DNA of 64,000 nt from Yamadazyma tenuis. Its lineage: Eukaryota; Ascomycota; Pichiomycetes; Serinales; Debaryomycetaceae. Numbering within the stretch: position 1 is the stretch's first letter; every line of letters begins with the position of its first letter. The position numbers were made by a program, and so were the translations under genes. The notes beneath the pieces were generated by a model. That model worked only from the letters and a program-made list of their open reading frames with translations. It was not told the DNA's origin and made no database searches. The stretch covers positions 1 through 64,000 of the forward strand of contig NC_089467.1 of NCBI RefSeq assembly GCF_029203305.1. The letters run 5' to 3'. Below are positions 48,275 through 58,405 of this stretch, piece after piece.

Positions 48275-50287
48275 CTAGGAATCGCCACTTTCTATGGCAT
48301 CGACAGCATCAACCCCACCCCAATTGAAAGTATTAATTCCATCATTATTACCATCCAAAAACAGATTGAAATCAAAATCGATATCTTCCAAACCATTGGA
48401 GTTAGAGCCACTGCCAAACAATTGATTGTCACCGGAGCTACTGTCTAACACATCCATTGAAAACATCTGATCGCCTTGACCAATATCATGGAAGTTGCCG
48501 GAGAGTGCCGAGGGAGGAACCATTACATTTAATGAATCGTCGGTCTTATCGTCCTTTTCTTCTTTCAAAGAATCAATATCATTCTTCTTATTGAGAGCAG
48601 CCTTCTTAGGAGACTCACCAACAACACTCCCCTTTCTCTTCCTCTTTACATTGATATTAGAAGTATCATTAGGCGTCTCTGAAGTGGGAGTGAGAGGAGT
48701 GGAAAACTCCTTCTTGAGATGGGAAGGAGTTGGAGCACTGTTTGGAGTGGTGGTTTGATTACTAGTGCTCTGTTTTCTCCCTCTTTTTCCAGCAGGCTCT
48801 TTTCTCTTTTTGGGACCCCCAGGAGATGGCTTATTACCAATGACCGGGGAAGGACCCGAAAGTGAGGGAGATAGTTTTGTCGGGTTGGAGGTTGGGGTCT
48901 GACCTGCTATCTGTTGTGCTTGTTGTTGCAGTTGCGACTGTTGATGGAGTTGAAGTTGTTGCTGTATTTGCAGTTGATTAGGAGGTAACATTCCAGCTGT
49001 TAGCGTGGCAAGTGCGTTTGGATCCGCTGACCCACTGTTTCGAGCGATATCCAATCTCTTCTTGTTTTGCTTCTCAAGTAGCATCAACTGCATTTGGTAA
49101 TCCTGAAGAGCATTAATGTTTCTATTGTTGGCTGGATTACCATTTGCAGGGGCACCTGGATTGGGGTTTCCATTGGTACTGTTTCTATTGTTCTTGAAGT
49201 TCCCGTTGGTGTATATCACACTACCATTGGGCTGTTGTTGTGGTTGAAGTGGTTGTTGTTGTTGAGGTGGAGGAGGTTGTTGTTGGGGAAAAGGAGTGGG
49301 TGCAGCTCCATTCATCATTTGAGGTGAATACTGCATGCCATTCATGAGAAGGTTTCCTTGCAGAGGAGGCCGTTGTCCTCCTTGCTGCGAGGCTATAACG
49401 GCCGCCTGTTGTTGAGGAGTCATACCAGGTCGGACCCCATTGTTGGAAGGTTGAGGAGACGCTTGGTCCCCCAGTCTTTGGGCAGCCACTGCCGCCTGTT
49501 GTCGTAAATTGTTCATTTGGCTCTGTGCATGTTGCTGAATACGATTTTGGCTCGGATTTTGTTGCATCATGAACATCTGCTGTGGGAGATTAGGATTTTG
49601 AAGTCCCATGGAGGCAGCCATGGCCTGTTGTTGTTGAGGGTCCATCTGAGTAAACGGCTGACCACCCTGTTGCTGCTGTTTGTTCAACATGAACTGCATC
49701 ATAATCCGTTGTTGCTCAGCGGTTTGAGGACCTTGAGGACCACCTTTTTGCATTGGTTGACCTGGTTGTTGAGGGTTCATCTGTTGCTGTTGGGGCATAA
49801 GGAACAGACCACCGTTCATACCAAGACCTTGTGCTTCCTGCTGTTGTCTCTGCTTCATCATTTGAACTTGGTAATATTGAGATGCCATGGGAGTCGAGTG
49901 CTTTTTATTTTTGGCATGATAAACATCCCAAAAGACCAGCCACCACTCAAACAAAAACCCTTGGGGGGCATCCATGGTGACCTTCAGAAAAGGAAGATTG
50001 TTTTCTTTATGGAACTGGATCATCCCCGGTGATTGGGCCGGGTTACCATTCCCCATTACCGGAGAATGGCCATCTGGGCCACCAGGAACATCGGCTTCAT
50101 TGACAAACACTTTGGCGGTATGAGGCAACCGGCTTTTGACGAGAAAGTCGTAGACGTAGGCATTTAACAACTGCTTGGGCGACGAGGCCTGGAAGTCAGA
50201 TACACTCGTTGACGAATCGGTTGGTTTTATAGTATCGGACCCACCGCCCGGACGATTAGAAAGATGAGGGGTGTTTTGATGGCTCAT
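48275..50287 (-). CDS. LisH-domain Flo8/Mss11-type transcription regulator
   Basis: Predicted activator of filamentation and adhesion genes, 670 aa from ATG 50287. Residues about 37-70 form a LisH motif (KQLLNAYVYDFLVKSRLPHTA). The second conserved block of the Flo8 family, APQGFLFEWWLVFWDVY, lies near residue 100; together they define the LUFS/Flo8 architecture. The middle (about 125-480) is Gln/Pro/Asn-rich low complexity. The C-terminus has Lys/Arg-rich nuclear-localisation-like strings and an acidic, aromatic tail (IDFDFNLFLDG) typical of activation domains. CTG-clade yeasts carry both FLO8 and MSS11, and I cannot decide between them. An upstream region of about 1.1 kb suggests extensive regulation, as for FLO8/MSS11 genes. 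Confidence 0.85.
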   Translation of the reverse strand: MSHQNTPHLSNRPGGGSDTIKPTDSSTSVSDFQASSPKQLLNAYVYDFLVKSRLPHTAKVFVNEADVPGGPDGHSPVMGNGNPAQSPGMIQFHKENNLPFLKVTMDAPQGFLFEWWLVFWDVYHAKNKKHSTPMASQYYQVQMMKQRQQQEAQGLGMNGGLFLMPQQQQMNPQQPGQPMQKGGPQGPQTAEQQRIMMQFMLNKQQQQGGQPFTQMDPQQQQAMAASMGLQNPNLPQQMFMMQQNPSQNRIQQHAQSQMNNLRQQAAVAAQRLGDQASPQPSNNGVRPGMTPQQQAAVIASQQGGQRPPLQGNLLMNGMQYSPQMMNGAAPTPFPQQQPPPPQQQQPLQPQQQPNGSVIYTNGNFKNNRNSTNGNPNPGAPANGNPANNRNINALQDYQMQLMLLEKQNKKRLDIARNSGSADPNALATLTAGMLPPNQLQIQQQLQLHQQSQLQQQAQQIAGQTPTSNPTKLSPSLSGPSPVIGNKPSPGGPKKRKEPAGKRGRKQSTSNQTTTPNSAPTPSHLKKEFSTPLTPTSETPNDTSNINVKRKRKGSVVGESPKKAALNKKNDIDSLKEEKDDKTDDSLNVMVPPSALSGNFHDIGQGDQMFSMDVLDSSSGDNQLFGSGSNSNGLEDIDFDFNLFLDGNNDGINTFNWGGVDAVDAIESGDS

Positions 50288-51392
50288 AGTGAACGGGCAC
50301 TGGAGGACAATCAATGGACACCGAGGCGGTTATGTGGTCGAAGGTTCTGGATGTATGAAATTAAATTTCCGGTGCAATACCAATATGTGTTTGGGAAACC
50401 CAAGCCAGACAACCTCGAATGGATAATATAATAAACAAGGCTAGTGAACGACTCCAAGATTCGGACGAGGACCGTAAGTTACCAGTCAATAGTGGGGAAA
50501 ATACAAGCTACTCGTATACGGAAAGGGCCCCAAATTAAAAAGTTGTATCAAGTAAGGTATGTTAATATATTTTCCCTTATGATGGTAAAATTTAAGGGAA
50601 CCTAAGGTTTTGAGAATTTGTCCAAGAGGGTTTTTTTTTAAGCGATTCCAATTACGCACATATTTTTAAAATCGTCGTGGAGTAGCCAGTGAAGTAGGTT
50701 CGATAATTGGGTGATTTTGTAGTTATAGAGGTTATGAACTGCGTATGAGTAGTTTTGTTTTTCGAGGGGCATGCAGAGTTTTTGGTGAATTAAACTGAAG
50801 CCCGTCCGGTCTACGGCCGAAAGAACGGGACTAGCGCCTCAACCCTTGGAAAACTCTACGCCAAAAAGCGGCGAATGCGGCGCACGCGCACGACCCGGTC
50901 CCCCACCGACGACAGGTTGCCAATGCGTCACAGTACAAGTTACGACACCTACCACTCTCGGAGGAGTGAAAACAATCATCCGATAGTTCATAGGTTTGTG
51001 GATGGTGATGGTTTTATGTATAGGTGGAATATTTGTGTTCCCCAGTGTTGCTTGCTGTGAAGCCCAATTTGGTACTAAGACCGACGAAGACATGTTGGCA
51101 ATTCCCGCAAGATGGCGGCGCGGGAGCGGGAGCAGTACCAGCACCACATTTCCACGCTCAGTATCTGCTGGATAACCACTGTTATTATATTAACTCACTA
51201 TTAACTCTTACATATTGAACCTCAATATACTCCCTTCACAAACCACTGGCACACCAAAACAAACCTCTAGTAATACACTTAACAATTTCAAACCACAAGT
51301 ATGGTACACTAAAACAATACTTTTCACAAAACCTCACTTTTCCTTTCCAATGTCAGCAAAATACAAAATCACAAAATCAAACCCTGAATAAA
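50288..51392. other. Long upstream region of the LisH regulator
   Basis: About 1.1 kb with no supportable gene. The part at about 50800-50960 is unusually GC-rich for this window and yields short frames on both strands (for example 50839-51147 minus) without domains. A T9 run lies near 50631. I see no RNA gene I can name. Confidence 0.45.
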
Positions 51393-52043
51393 TTATCCCC
51401 AAACCGATGTGTCGGTACTAATGCTTGGCTCGGAACCACTGTTCCCCCAAATATTCGACGTCAAATTCTTGAACGAAGATGCATTCAATGTTGATCCAGA
51501 TCCAGAGTTGAATCTGGTATCAGACAAATCAATAGAGCTGAATGGGTCAAACGAAGAACCGAGTCCGGTGGTAGTTTGCGCCGGAGCTGCTGCTGCTGTC
51601 GAGTGTCCACCGTTATACAGAAATTCGTTGCCATGTCCAGAATAGCCAAATCCCAGTCCCAAAGACAGCAAACCAAAAGTCTGTGACATTTGGGCTGTTG
51701 CTTGGAGCTGCAGTGGTTGAGATCCCATCAGACTTATTTGTGGCTGGTGTGACGAGATTTGGCTGGAAATCTGGGGAACATTCTGGTGATGAGACGATAA
51801 CTGGCGCTGAGCCTCCGAGGGCTGGTGCGGGCCCGACGGCGTGGAATATCCCAACAGCGTGGAATAGCTCGAGGGGTATTGGGCGGCTCTTTGCCTGGAA
51901 ACGTTTCCATATTTCCGTTTGTTGATGGCATAGATACTCATAGGCTGATTTTGCACCTCAATCAAGGCCTTGTCGATGGTGTCCATCTGGTCCACAAATG
52001 GGTCACACCTTATCGGACGTTTGGGATAAACAGTACGAGCCAT
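51393..52043 (-). CDS. Uncharacterised S/Q/G-rich protein, 216 aa
   Basis: An ORF with a clear ATG and coding composition but no family I recognise. The N-terminal 50 residues are the most ordered part: RTVYPKRPIRCDPFVDQMDTIDKAL, written in two stretches (RTVYPKRPIRCD, PFVDQMDTIDKAL), then SIYAINKRKYGNVSRQRAAQY. The remainder is Ser/Gln/Gly-rich and disordered, with a duplicated Trp-Gly ending (SNIWGNSG and TSVWG at the very C-terminus). There is no signal peptide or membrane segment. Such composition is common among small transcriptional or RNA-associated regulators, but I claim no function. It lies between the LisH regulator and GEF1. Confidence 0.65.
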   Translation of the reverse strand: MARTVYPKRPIRCDPFVDQMDTIDKALIEVQNQPMSIYAINKRKYGNVSRQRAAQYPSSYSTLLGYSTPSGPHQPSEAQRQLSSHHQNVPQISSQISSHQPQISLMGSQPLQLQATAQMSQTFGLLSLGLGFGYSGHGNEFLYNGGHSTAAAAPAQTTTGLGSSFDPFSSIDLSDTRFNSGSGSTLNASSFKNLTSNIWGNSGSEPSISTDTSVWG

Positions 52044-52379
52044 CGTCCACCGTACTGAGGAATAGGAACTGTTCGTTTGTTCACTTGTAGAAAGCGATTA
52101 AAATTTTTTCGTCTTGATTTTGTTCCGACAATTAAAGGGTGCGGGCGTGCGCGGGCCGCCTTCAGTGCCTTAAAATGTCTTAGAATCCTTGGAGAGGGTT
52201 GTAAACTTGCCAGTAGTTCTTTAAGGGCAAGGGCACTAGATTGTAGTGGAATTACGAATTTATTAGCGTCAATATTTTCCTCGTGTAGCAGCATCCGATG
52301 AGGAAAGAACAGCTGTGCTTGTCGCCCAAAGGTTATTTCTCAATTGGTACACCGTTTATTGTCTATGAACTTTTAGTTT
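52044..52379. other. Intergenic stretch between the S/Q/G-rich gene and GEF1
   Basis: 336 bp that hold the promoter of the uncharacterised gene and the 3' end of GEF1. No ORF with support and no repeat are visible. Confidence 0.5.
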
Positions 52380-54866
52380 TCATGTAATCAATTCAATACT
52401 CTCTCTCTCTCTGTGGAATAATAGCAGCTGGTTGGCCCCTTCAATGCTATCCTCTGCTTCAATGTCAAATTGTTGCATGTATTCTTCATCTAACATGGGC
52501 TCGTCTCTGATGGATGCAAATTGCTCCTCTACCAACTTGGCAATGATAAACCGGTCAATGAAGCCTGTCATCAACCGAGGTGTATGATTACCCGAATCGA
52601 CGATTATAAGGTAGTTCAAGTACATTTTCTCGAACACATCGATAACAAGACTCAACCATGTTTTATCATTCATGATAATGAAGGGTTTTTCAGGCTCAAG
52701 TTCCAATTTGATGAGGGTATTTGGATCTACACCCTGTTCGTGTCGTATTTGGTGTGAAAGGACTTCTGTGGGGACTCCTGAAACCTGGAAGCTTATGATG
52801 TCTTCTCCATTGGCAGAATCAATATGCGATAAACTGGTGTATATATCCTGCTTATGGATATACCCCAATGATATTGGGTTTGTTGGCGATGCAAGAAGTG
52901 GGAACCCTTCATGGGTGTTTTCAATCAAAAAGGCATGTAGTTGGTTCAATGTCATCGCTTCATCAGACACAAGGTAGATACACTTGGTGTTCTTCACTGG
53001 TATCATCACTTTGGATACAGTTACCTCCGGCAACTTTGCTTTGATGAAAGCAGTAGAATTGCTGAACTGAAAGAGCCCACTGCCCTTACCAACATTGTAC
53101 ATCACATCTCCAGTCACGATCTTGGACTTGTTGAAACCATGTGTGAGCAAAGCATCGTAGATATTTTCACTGCACAAGTAGTCACTAACGAACTTCAGAA
53201 CCATTACAGCCACCATTATTGGAAGCACATAGGAAAGTGCTCCAGATAACTCGAATAAAATAACCACCACACACATGGTCAATTTCGTGACTCCAGTCAT
53301 AAAAGCCCCAGCACCAATGACAGCATACGAAGCTGGTGATACAAGACACGAGTTTTGGGTGCAAGTATCTGAGGACCCAAATAGAAGACTCTGAATGCCT
53401 TTGGACATGATCCCCACAAATCTCCCGCTGACGGCTCCGATTACCAAAGAAGGCATCAATACTCCACCAGGTAAAATGGTTCCAAACGAGTAAGCACTCA
53501 AGAACAACGCCTGGACAGCGATATAAAGCAACTTAATGGAAGTAACCACGTTAGACGAAGAACACATAAGACTGGCCGAATTCTGCTCGTTTGACTCACC
53601 TGGTTCAGGGCAATTTATAAACAAACTCTTCAAGAACGCATCCAACTGCAATCTTGACATGGCTATGGGGAAATTTAATATACAAGTGACAAAGAAGATC
53701 AACAAGATCTCCAAGTAATTGGCCTTTTCAATTGGAACCCTGAATATTGTACACAATCTTTGTTGAATACTAGCTCTAGATTTCATGGTCCAGGTGTAGA
53801 TCAGGATAAAAACCCACCCGTAGAATCCGCCAATAACTCCTAAACCGATGAAGGGAATGAGTTCAAGAATCAACCAACTGAACCCTCCGAATTCGACTGA
53901 AAAGAGGTCTTCTTCATTAAAGTTAATACCTTCGGTAAATGACCTAAACCCTACCAAAACCACAAGTCCAATGGCAGCACTAACGAATGAGTTCCACATG
54001 ATTTTAGTGGGAAAGAAATAACTAGGAATACACTCGAGCACAAACAAAACTCCTCCAATTGGCGAATTAAAGGCCAACGAAATGCCCGTAGCAGTGGCTG
54101 CACTCAAGAGCTCACGTCTTACTGCTTCGGTTCCTTGCAATTTACCGAGGATCAAGTTATACATCACATTAAGAATACAACATGCCACATGCACAAAAGG
54201 ACCTTCTTTACCCAACCAAAATCCACTAGCAGACACCAAGCTCAACCCCACAATTTCCAAAAATAGTGTTCTCAATCCCAAGTATTTATCCAAGTTGTAG
54301 TTGAATCCCTGGATGATCAGTTTCACTTCTGGTATACCTGATTGCTGAATGGAAGGTTCTGTCTGAGACACGTAGATGGCTAAAGCTGCACAAACAGAGC
54401 CAGTGATCACAAAGATTGGAAAGTTCACCAACGTACTAGCAACCACTCGATCCGAATTCACTAATATCTCGGACCAGTTATTCCAAGCACCCGCTGGACA
54501 TGACAGATATGGATTTAATAGGGACCATTTGTCTAAATCACTTAGACATATTCCCTTTCGTAAGTCATTGAGCCAAACAGATATAAGGTCAATTATTGTC
54601 ACGGCATACCCTGACACAACTGCTGTGATGACAATAACAAGCCACTTTTTGTAGGTGAAGGAAACTGAGCTGTGGGAGATCAACGTGGTTTCAGAGTACC
54701 AATCAATAAATGTGTTATTCATATAGGTTTTCGGCACAGGTGCAGATGATTTGTAAATCTCCAGCTCCTGTGATTGAGAATCAAAGGGTGGTGTATACCG
54801 AAGAATCGGAATAGCGTCGTCATCTAGTACCACTTGGGTACCATTTTGCAGCCGATAATATGACAT
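52380..54866 (-). CDS. GEF1: CLC-type chloride channel/antiporter Gef1
   Basis: Intracellular CLC protein of 828 aa (yeast Gef1 779) that balances charge in Golgi, endosome and vacuole and supports copper loading of the iron uptake oxidase. The selectivity motifs are present: GKEGPFVHVACC with the gating glutamate, LMPSLVIGA for the GxFxP region, and QSGIPEVKLIIQGF where most CLCs have GSGIPE. About 10-12 membrane helices fill residues 75-560, and two CBS domains form the cytosolic C-terminus (about 615-680 and 735-790). The ATG at 54866 is 104 bp from the divergent GLE2 start. The change from GSGIP to QSGIP near the anion path is unusual. Confidence 0.94.
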   Translation of the reverse strand: MSYYRLQNGTQVVLDDDAIPILRYTPPFDSQSQELEIYKSSAPVPKTYMNNTFIDWYSETTLISHSSVSFTYKKWLVIVITAVVSGYAVTIIDLISVWLNDLRKGICLSDLDKWSLLNPYLSCPAGAWNNWSEILVNSDRVVASTLVNFPIFVITGSVCAALAIYVSQTEPSIQQSGIPEVKLIIQGFNYNLDKYLGLRTLFLEIVGLSLVSASGFWLGKEGPFVHVACCILNVMYNLILGKLQGTEAVRRELLSAATATGISLAFNSPIGGVLFVLECIPSYFFPTKIMWNSFVSAAIGLVVLVGFRSFTEGINFNEEDLFSVEFGGFSWLILELIPFIGLGVIGGFYGWVFILIYTWTMKSRASIQQRLCTIFRVPIEKANYLEILLIFFVTCILNFPIAMSRLQLDAFLKSLFINCPEPGESNEQNSASLMCSSSNVVTSIKLLYIAVQALFLSAYSFGTILPGGVLMPSLVIGAVSGRFVGIMSKGIQSLLFGSSDTCTQNSCLVSPASYAVIGAGAFMTGVTKLTMCVVVILFELSGALSYVLPIMVAVMVLKFVSDYLCSENIYDALLTHGFNKSKIVTGDVMYNVGKGSGLFQFSNSTAFIKAKLPEVTVSKVMIPVKNTKCIYLVSDEAMTLNQLHAFLIENTHEGFPLLASPTNPISLGYIHKQDIYTSLSHIDSANGEDIISFQVSGVPTEVLSHQIRHEQGVDPNTLIKLELEPEKPFIIMNDKTWLSLVIDVFEKMYLNYLIIVDSGNHTPRLMTGFIDRFIIAKLVEEQFASIRDEPMLDEEYMQQFDIEAEDSIEGANQLLLFHRERESIELIT

Positions 54867-54970
54867 ACAGAAACTAAACGCAAGTCGTGCCTATTTTCTG
54901 AAGAGAGTGTTGTGCGAAAGAAAATGTTTGACAAAAATTCAGTAAACCGAGTATTCAACCTAACACCAAG

Positions 54971-56083
54971 ATGTCTTCATTTCTTGGAAGAAGCACGAAT
55001 ACCAATCCTACTGCCACCACTAGCTCGGCCACAGGACAGGAACTCGTTAACGATATATCTATCAATAATCCCCCCGAGGATAGTGTTAGTGACTTGAGCT
55101 TTTCATCTCAACAGGATCTCCTCGCAGCTGCCAGTTGGGACAAAAAGGTCAGAATATATGAGATAGACTCCAATTCTGGAAACAACCAGGGCCGAGCTCT
55201 CTATGAGCATGATGCCCCTGTTCTCAGCTGTGTGTTTTCTCCGGACGGTGCTCGAGTCGCCAGTGGTGGTGCTGATAAACAAGTCAAGTTGTTTGATATT
55301 GCCAGTCAACAAGCACAACAAATTGGCGTCCATGATGCTCCCGTGAGAGCAGTGCGGTTCGTCGAATGTGGTCCCACAAATACCCCTGTGGTGGTCAGTG
55401 GATCATGGGATAAGACGTTGAAGTACTGGGATATGAGGTCCCCTCAACCAGTTTCTACTGTTAACCTTCCTGAACGATGCTATTCTATGGATGCATCACA
55501 AAAGTTGTTGGTGGTGGGGTGTGCCGACCGCCATGTGTGTGTGATTGATCTCAACAACCCCCAACAAATCTTTAAGACGCTGATGTCTCCACTAAAATGG
55601 CAAACCAGAGTGGTAAGTTGCTATCCCCAAGGAAATGGATATGCGATCGGGTCAATTGAAGGCCGGTGTGCATTCCTGTACGTGGATGAAGCCGAACAAA
55701 GCAAGCATGGCTTTTCTTTCCGTTGTCACCGTAAAACCCCCAACTCAACCGGTACTTCTGCTTTAAGGACCAATACTGAATCTCATATCTATTCGGTGAA
55801 CTCCATTAAGTTCCACCCGGTCTATGGAACGTTCTCCACGGCTGGAAGTGATGGAACCTTTTGCTTTTGGGACAAAGATGCCCGGCAACGGTTGAAGTCG
55901 TTTCCTGAACTTAATCACTCGATTACTAGTTCTGCATTCAATAAGAATGGGTCAATATTTGCCTATGCCATTTCATATGACTGGTCCCAGGGTCACCAGG
56001 GTAACCGCCCAGACTATCCAACCCAGATCAAGTTACATCCTACCAACGACTCCGAAGTTAAACAGAAGAAGAAGAAGATCTGA
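54971..56083 (+). CDS. GLE2: Nuclear pore mRNA export factor Gle2/Rae1
   Basis: WD40 nucleoporin of 370 aa (yeast Gle2 365) that binds the GLEBS motif of Nup116 and supports mRNA export. After a polar N-terminus, [28 protein letters not shown] starts the propeller; later blades include [36 protein letters not shown] and [20 protein letters not shown] sequences ([17 protein letters not shown]). The C-terminal [10 protein letters not shown] segment is a family marker. It is followed 82 bp later by AAR2 on the same strand. Confidence 0.95.
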   Translation: MSSFLGRSTNTNPTATTSSATGQELVNDISINNPPEDSVSDLSFSSQQDLLAAASWDKKVRIYEIDSNSGNNQGRALYEHDAPVLSCVFSPDGARVASGGADKQVKLFDIASQQAQQIGVHDAPVRAVRFVECGPTNTPVVVSGSWDKTLKYWDMRSPQPVSTVNLPERCYSMDASQKLLVVGCADRHVCVIDLNNPQQIFKTLMSPLKWQTRVVSCYPQGNGYAIGSIEGRCAFLYVDEAEQSKHGFSFRCHRKTPNSTGTSALRTNTESHIYSVNSIKFHPVYGTFSTAGSDGTFCFWDKDARQRLKSFPELNHSITSSAFNKNGSIFAYAISYDWSQGHQGNRPDYPTQIKLHPTNDSEVKQKKKKI

Positions 56084-56165
56084 TGTGTATTTTATAGATT
56101 CTTATTGTACTTTTATTTTGCAACCTTGTTTGCGCGGCCTGATAAAATTATTATATTTAGTCACT

Positions 56166-57359
56166 ATGAACAAGCCTCCTAAAACAACAGTAATATTCCA
56201 CGGCGTACCCAATGATACCACAAACTGGCTTGTTGGTATTGATACCAAGTTCTTCACCATTAACCAGCTTCTCAAGGGAATAAAATTGATTCCCGATGGG
56301 ATCCATTTCATCCATTATTCCTTGCCCTCCATAAAATCAAATGACACAAATGCTGCAACATCTTCCAGCATACGATACGGTAGGTGGATCGAATGTGATA
56401 ATAGCGTTACTGTGCTTTATTGGAATCTGGACTTGGAAAAGTTTGATATCGTTGATGACAAAAACGTACCTGAAGCTTTGAATTACTCCAAATACACTCA
56501 GAATTTGGGTGAGATATATTCGCTTACAGTAGCGTACCCGGAAGATGAAGCTATATGGAATGGGTTGATCCTGGCCATTGACTTGGAGATTATACTGGAC
56601 TTGGTATCATTAAAGAGTGATAGCTATTCTAAAGAAGTCAACACTATAACTCCTTCAACTGAAGAAAATACAATTTTGCTGAACCAGCTCAAACTGAAAG
56701 ATCCCACTCGTGAATTAGATCCAAACTTGATCTCTGGAAGTGAGATCCAGTTCACCATATTGAACTTCAAACAGAAGAGAGACAACGTTTCTCTTGAGCA
56801 AATCAGCCAAGATTATCTTGATAAATCATGGTACTTGGAAGAAACTTTTGGGCACGATACAGACTTTGTTCTTGGAGAGCTACAGCTAAGTTTTGTCCAG
56901 TTTATTATTCTAGGAAATTTCTGTTCAGGGTTGCAGTGGCTCAATACCCTCAAGCTTTTGCTGATGAGTAAGACCTTTATCGTTGCAAATAAGTCATTCA
57001 GCTTGAAGTTTTTACGGTCGTTTAAGTTGCAGTTGGAAAGTATTCCTGCCGAGTACATCGGGGAGACCATCAGTTTAAACAGCGCTGTTGATACCAAGAA
57101 TTTCATTGGAATCATGGAAAACTTTGTCAAAGACGTATATCCCCGTGAAATGTGGGGCAATGACGACTGTTGTGGAAAGATGAAAGTTAATGGAATGGTT
57201 GTAGATACCTGGAAGAAGATTCTCCTTTTGATTCAACAACGGTTCCAGCTTGACTTATCGAATTTGGAGAACAGGAAGGTCGACGAAGACCAGTTTGAGG
57301 TATTTGACCTCAAGGATTATGATGAAAACGATGAAGATGTTCCGGCCATTGTGTCGTGA
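56166..57359 (+). CDS. AAR2: U5 snRNP assembly factor Aar2
   Basis: Cytoplasmic chaperone of U5 snRNP that binds Prp8 and blocks Brr2 until nuclear import. The ATG at 56166 gives 397 aa; the longer open frame overlaps GLE2 and is not used. The N-terminal domain shows NWLVGIDTKFFTINQLLKGIKLIPDGIHFIHY (in parts: VGIDTKFF, KGIKLIPDGIHFIHYS), then a SIRYGRWIEC strand, as in Aar2 (IGIDxxxF, GIKxIPxGxHFIHY, RxGxWF). The C-terminal helical part contains LGELQLSFVQFIILGNFCSGLQWL. Yeast Aar2 is 355 aa. Confidence 0.9.
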   Translation: MNKPPKTTVIFHGVPNDTTNWLVGIDTKFFTINQLLKGIKLIPDGIHFIHYSLPSIKSNDTNAATSSSIRYGRWIECDNSVTVLYWNLDLEKFDIVDDKNVPEALNYSKYTQNLGEIYSLTVAYPEDEAIWNGLILAIDLEIILDLVSLKSDSYSKEVNTITPSTEENTILLNQLKLKDPTRELDPNLISGSEIQFTILNFKQKRDNVSLEQISQDYLDKSWYLEETFGHDTDFVLGELQLSFVQFIILGNFCSGLQWLNTLKLLLMSKTFIVANKSFSLKFLRSFKLQLESIPAEYIGETISLNSAVDTKNFIGIMENFVKDVYPREMWGNDDCCGKMKVNGMVVDTWKKILLLIQQRFQLDLSNLENRKVDEDQFEVFDLKDYDENDEDVPAIVS

Positions 57360-57391
57360 TCGTACATTAATATATTTACATGATTTGGGTA

Positions 57392-58156
57392 TTATTTCCT
57401 GAGCAGCTTGAACTTCTCTTTAATTGGCACTAGTTCTCCTCGTTGGTAAAGAATTCCCTCTTTGAGGTGTTGTATGTATTCTTCCCGATACTCCTCTTTC
57501 TTCTCTTTACTCATTTCCTTCCATTGAACTGAAAGATTCTGCTTAGTCTGACCAGAGGCTCCAGCTTCTTTATAGAATTTAGCAGAATAATGATTCCAGG
57601 CATGGGTGAGCTTAATTTGAGAAAAATCATAGTCTTCGGGGAACTTTCCATGCTTGGCTACATACTCAATTGCATTTTCTCTTTCTTTGGCTCGTTGCAC
57701 CTTCTGCAGTTTCCTTAACATCATATCCTGTTCTTTGGCCAATCTCTTTTTACTCCGGTTTTGTTCTCTCATAAGGGGCTTCAATTGCAGTTTGTACAAC
57801 ATAAAATGCTTTAACTCTTCCTTATCGGCTTTTGTGATTTTTGTGGGTTTTGGCTTTGTGGCCATCTTTGCTTCTATGCACCAGTCGTCTATAACATCTT
57901 GGATATCCTGAAAAGATGGAGCATTCAGTTCAATGTCCGGATACACTTGTTTGATTTTTTCGTTAACGGCAGGTAGAGTCCAGTCAGTAGCATATAATTT
58001 CTTGGGAATGTAAAACCATCCATAGTTGGTAGGAAGCCCGTAGAACGCATTGGGATCCATAGTAGTATCTGGTAGAGGGGCAGTTGACACAGTCCGGAAC
58101 AGAGTTAGACACACCTGTATACATGGAAATTTCAACGGTCTGAATACTCTCAACAT
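57392..58156 (-). CDS. Mitochondrial HMG-box protein, Gcf1-like
   Basis: 254-aa protein with a basic, Arg-rich N-terminus without acidic residues (MLRVFRPLKFPCIQVCLTLFRTV), a probable mitochondrial targeting sequence. I chose the ATG at 58156 because the longer frame would hide this presequence. The middle is a Lys-rich coiled coil (about 105-165: KADKEELKHFMLYKL, RSKKRLAKEQDMMLRKLQKVQRAKERE in parts). The C-terminus resembles an HMG box (KLTHAWNHYSAKFYKE, WKEMSKEKKEEYREEY). Coiled coil plus one divergent HMG box is the layout of Candida Gcf1, the mtDNA-packaging protein. Other HMG-like mitochondrial proteins are possible. Confidence 0.6.
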   Translation of the reverse strand: MLRVFRPLKFPCIQVCLTLFRTVSTAPLPDTTMDPNAFYGLPTNYGWFYIPKKLYATDWTLPAVNEKIKQVYPDIELNAPSFQDIQDVIDDWCIEAKMATKPKPTKITKADKEELKHFMLYKLQLKPLMREQNRSKKRLAKEQDMMLRKLQKVQRAKERENAIEYVAKHGKFPEDYDFSQIKLTHAWNHYSAKFYKEAGASGQTKQNLSVQWKEMSKEKKEEYREEYIQHLKEGILYQRGELVPIKEKFKLLRK

Positions 58157-58405
58157 GGTGAATTTCGAGTTTTGTGTCTTGTGCTGAATGGAAAACTCGG
58201 ATCGAGATGCGCTATAATGAAAAATTAGCCATTTCATGTTCCCGCGCGCAGTTTGGTGATGCCCGCATTATCAGAAAACCATTATCGATCGATAACAGGA
58301 CTGTTTTAAAGAAACCGTTAAAATCTAAATCTGCTAAGAAGCCCTCAGATTTATTTCGGAACCAGGAGATTTGGATGAGTGTATGAATAATTTTACAGTT
58401 GTACA

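Noticed and set aside
50839..51147. 102-codon minus-strand ORF upstream of the LisH regulator
   Set aside because: It lies in a GC-rich spacer with overlapping frames on both strands and no domain.
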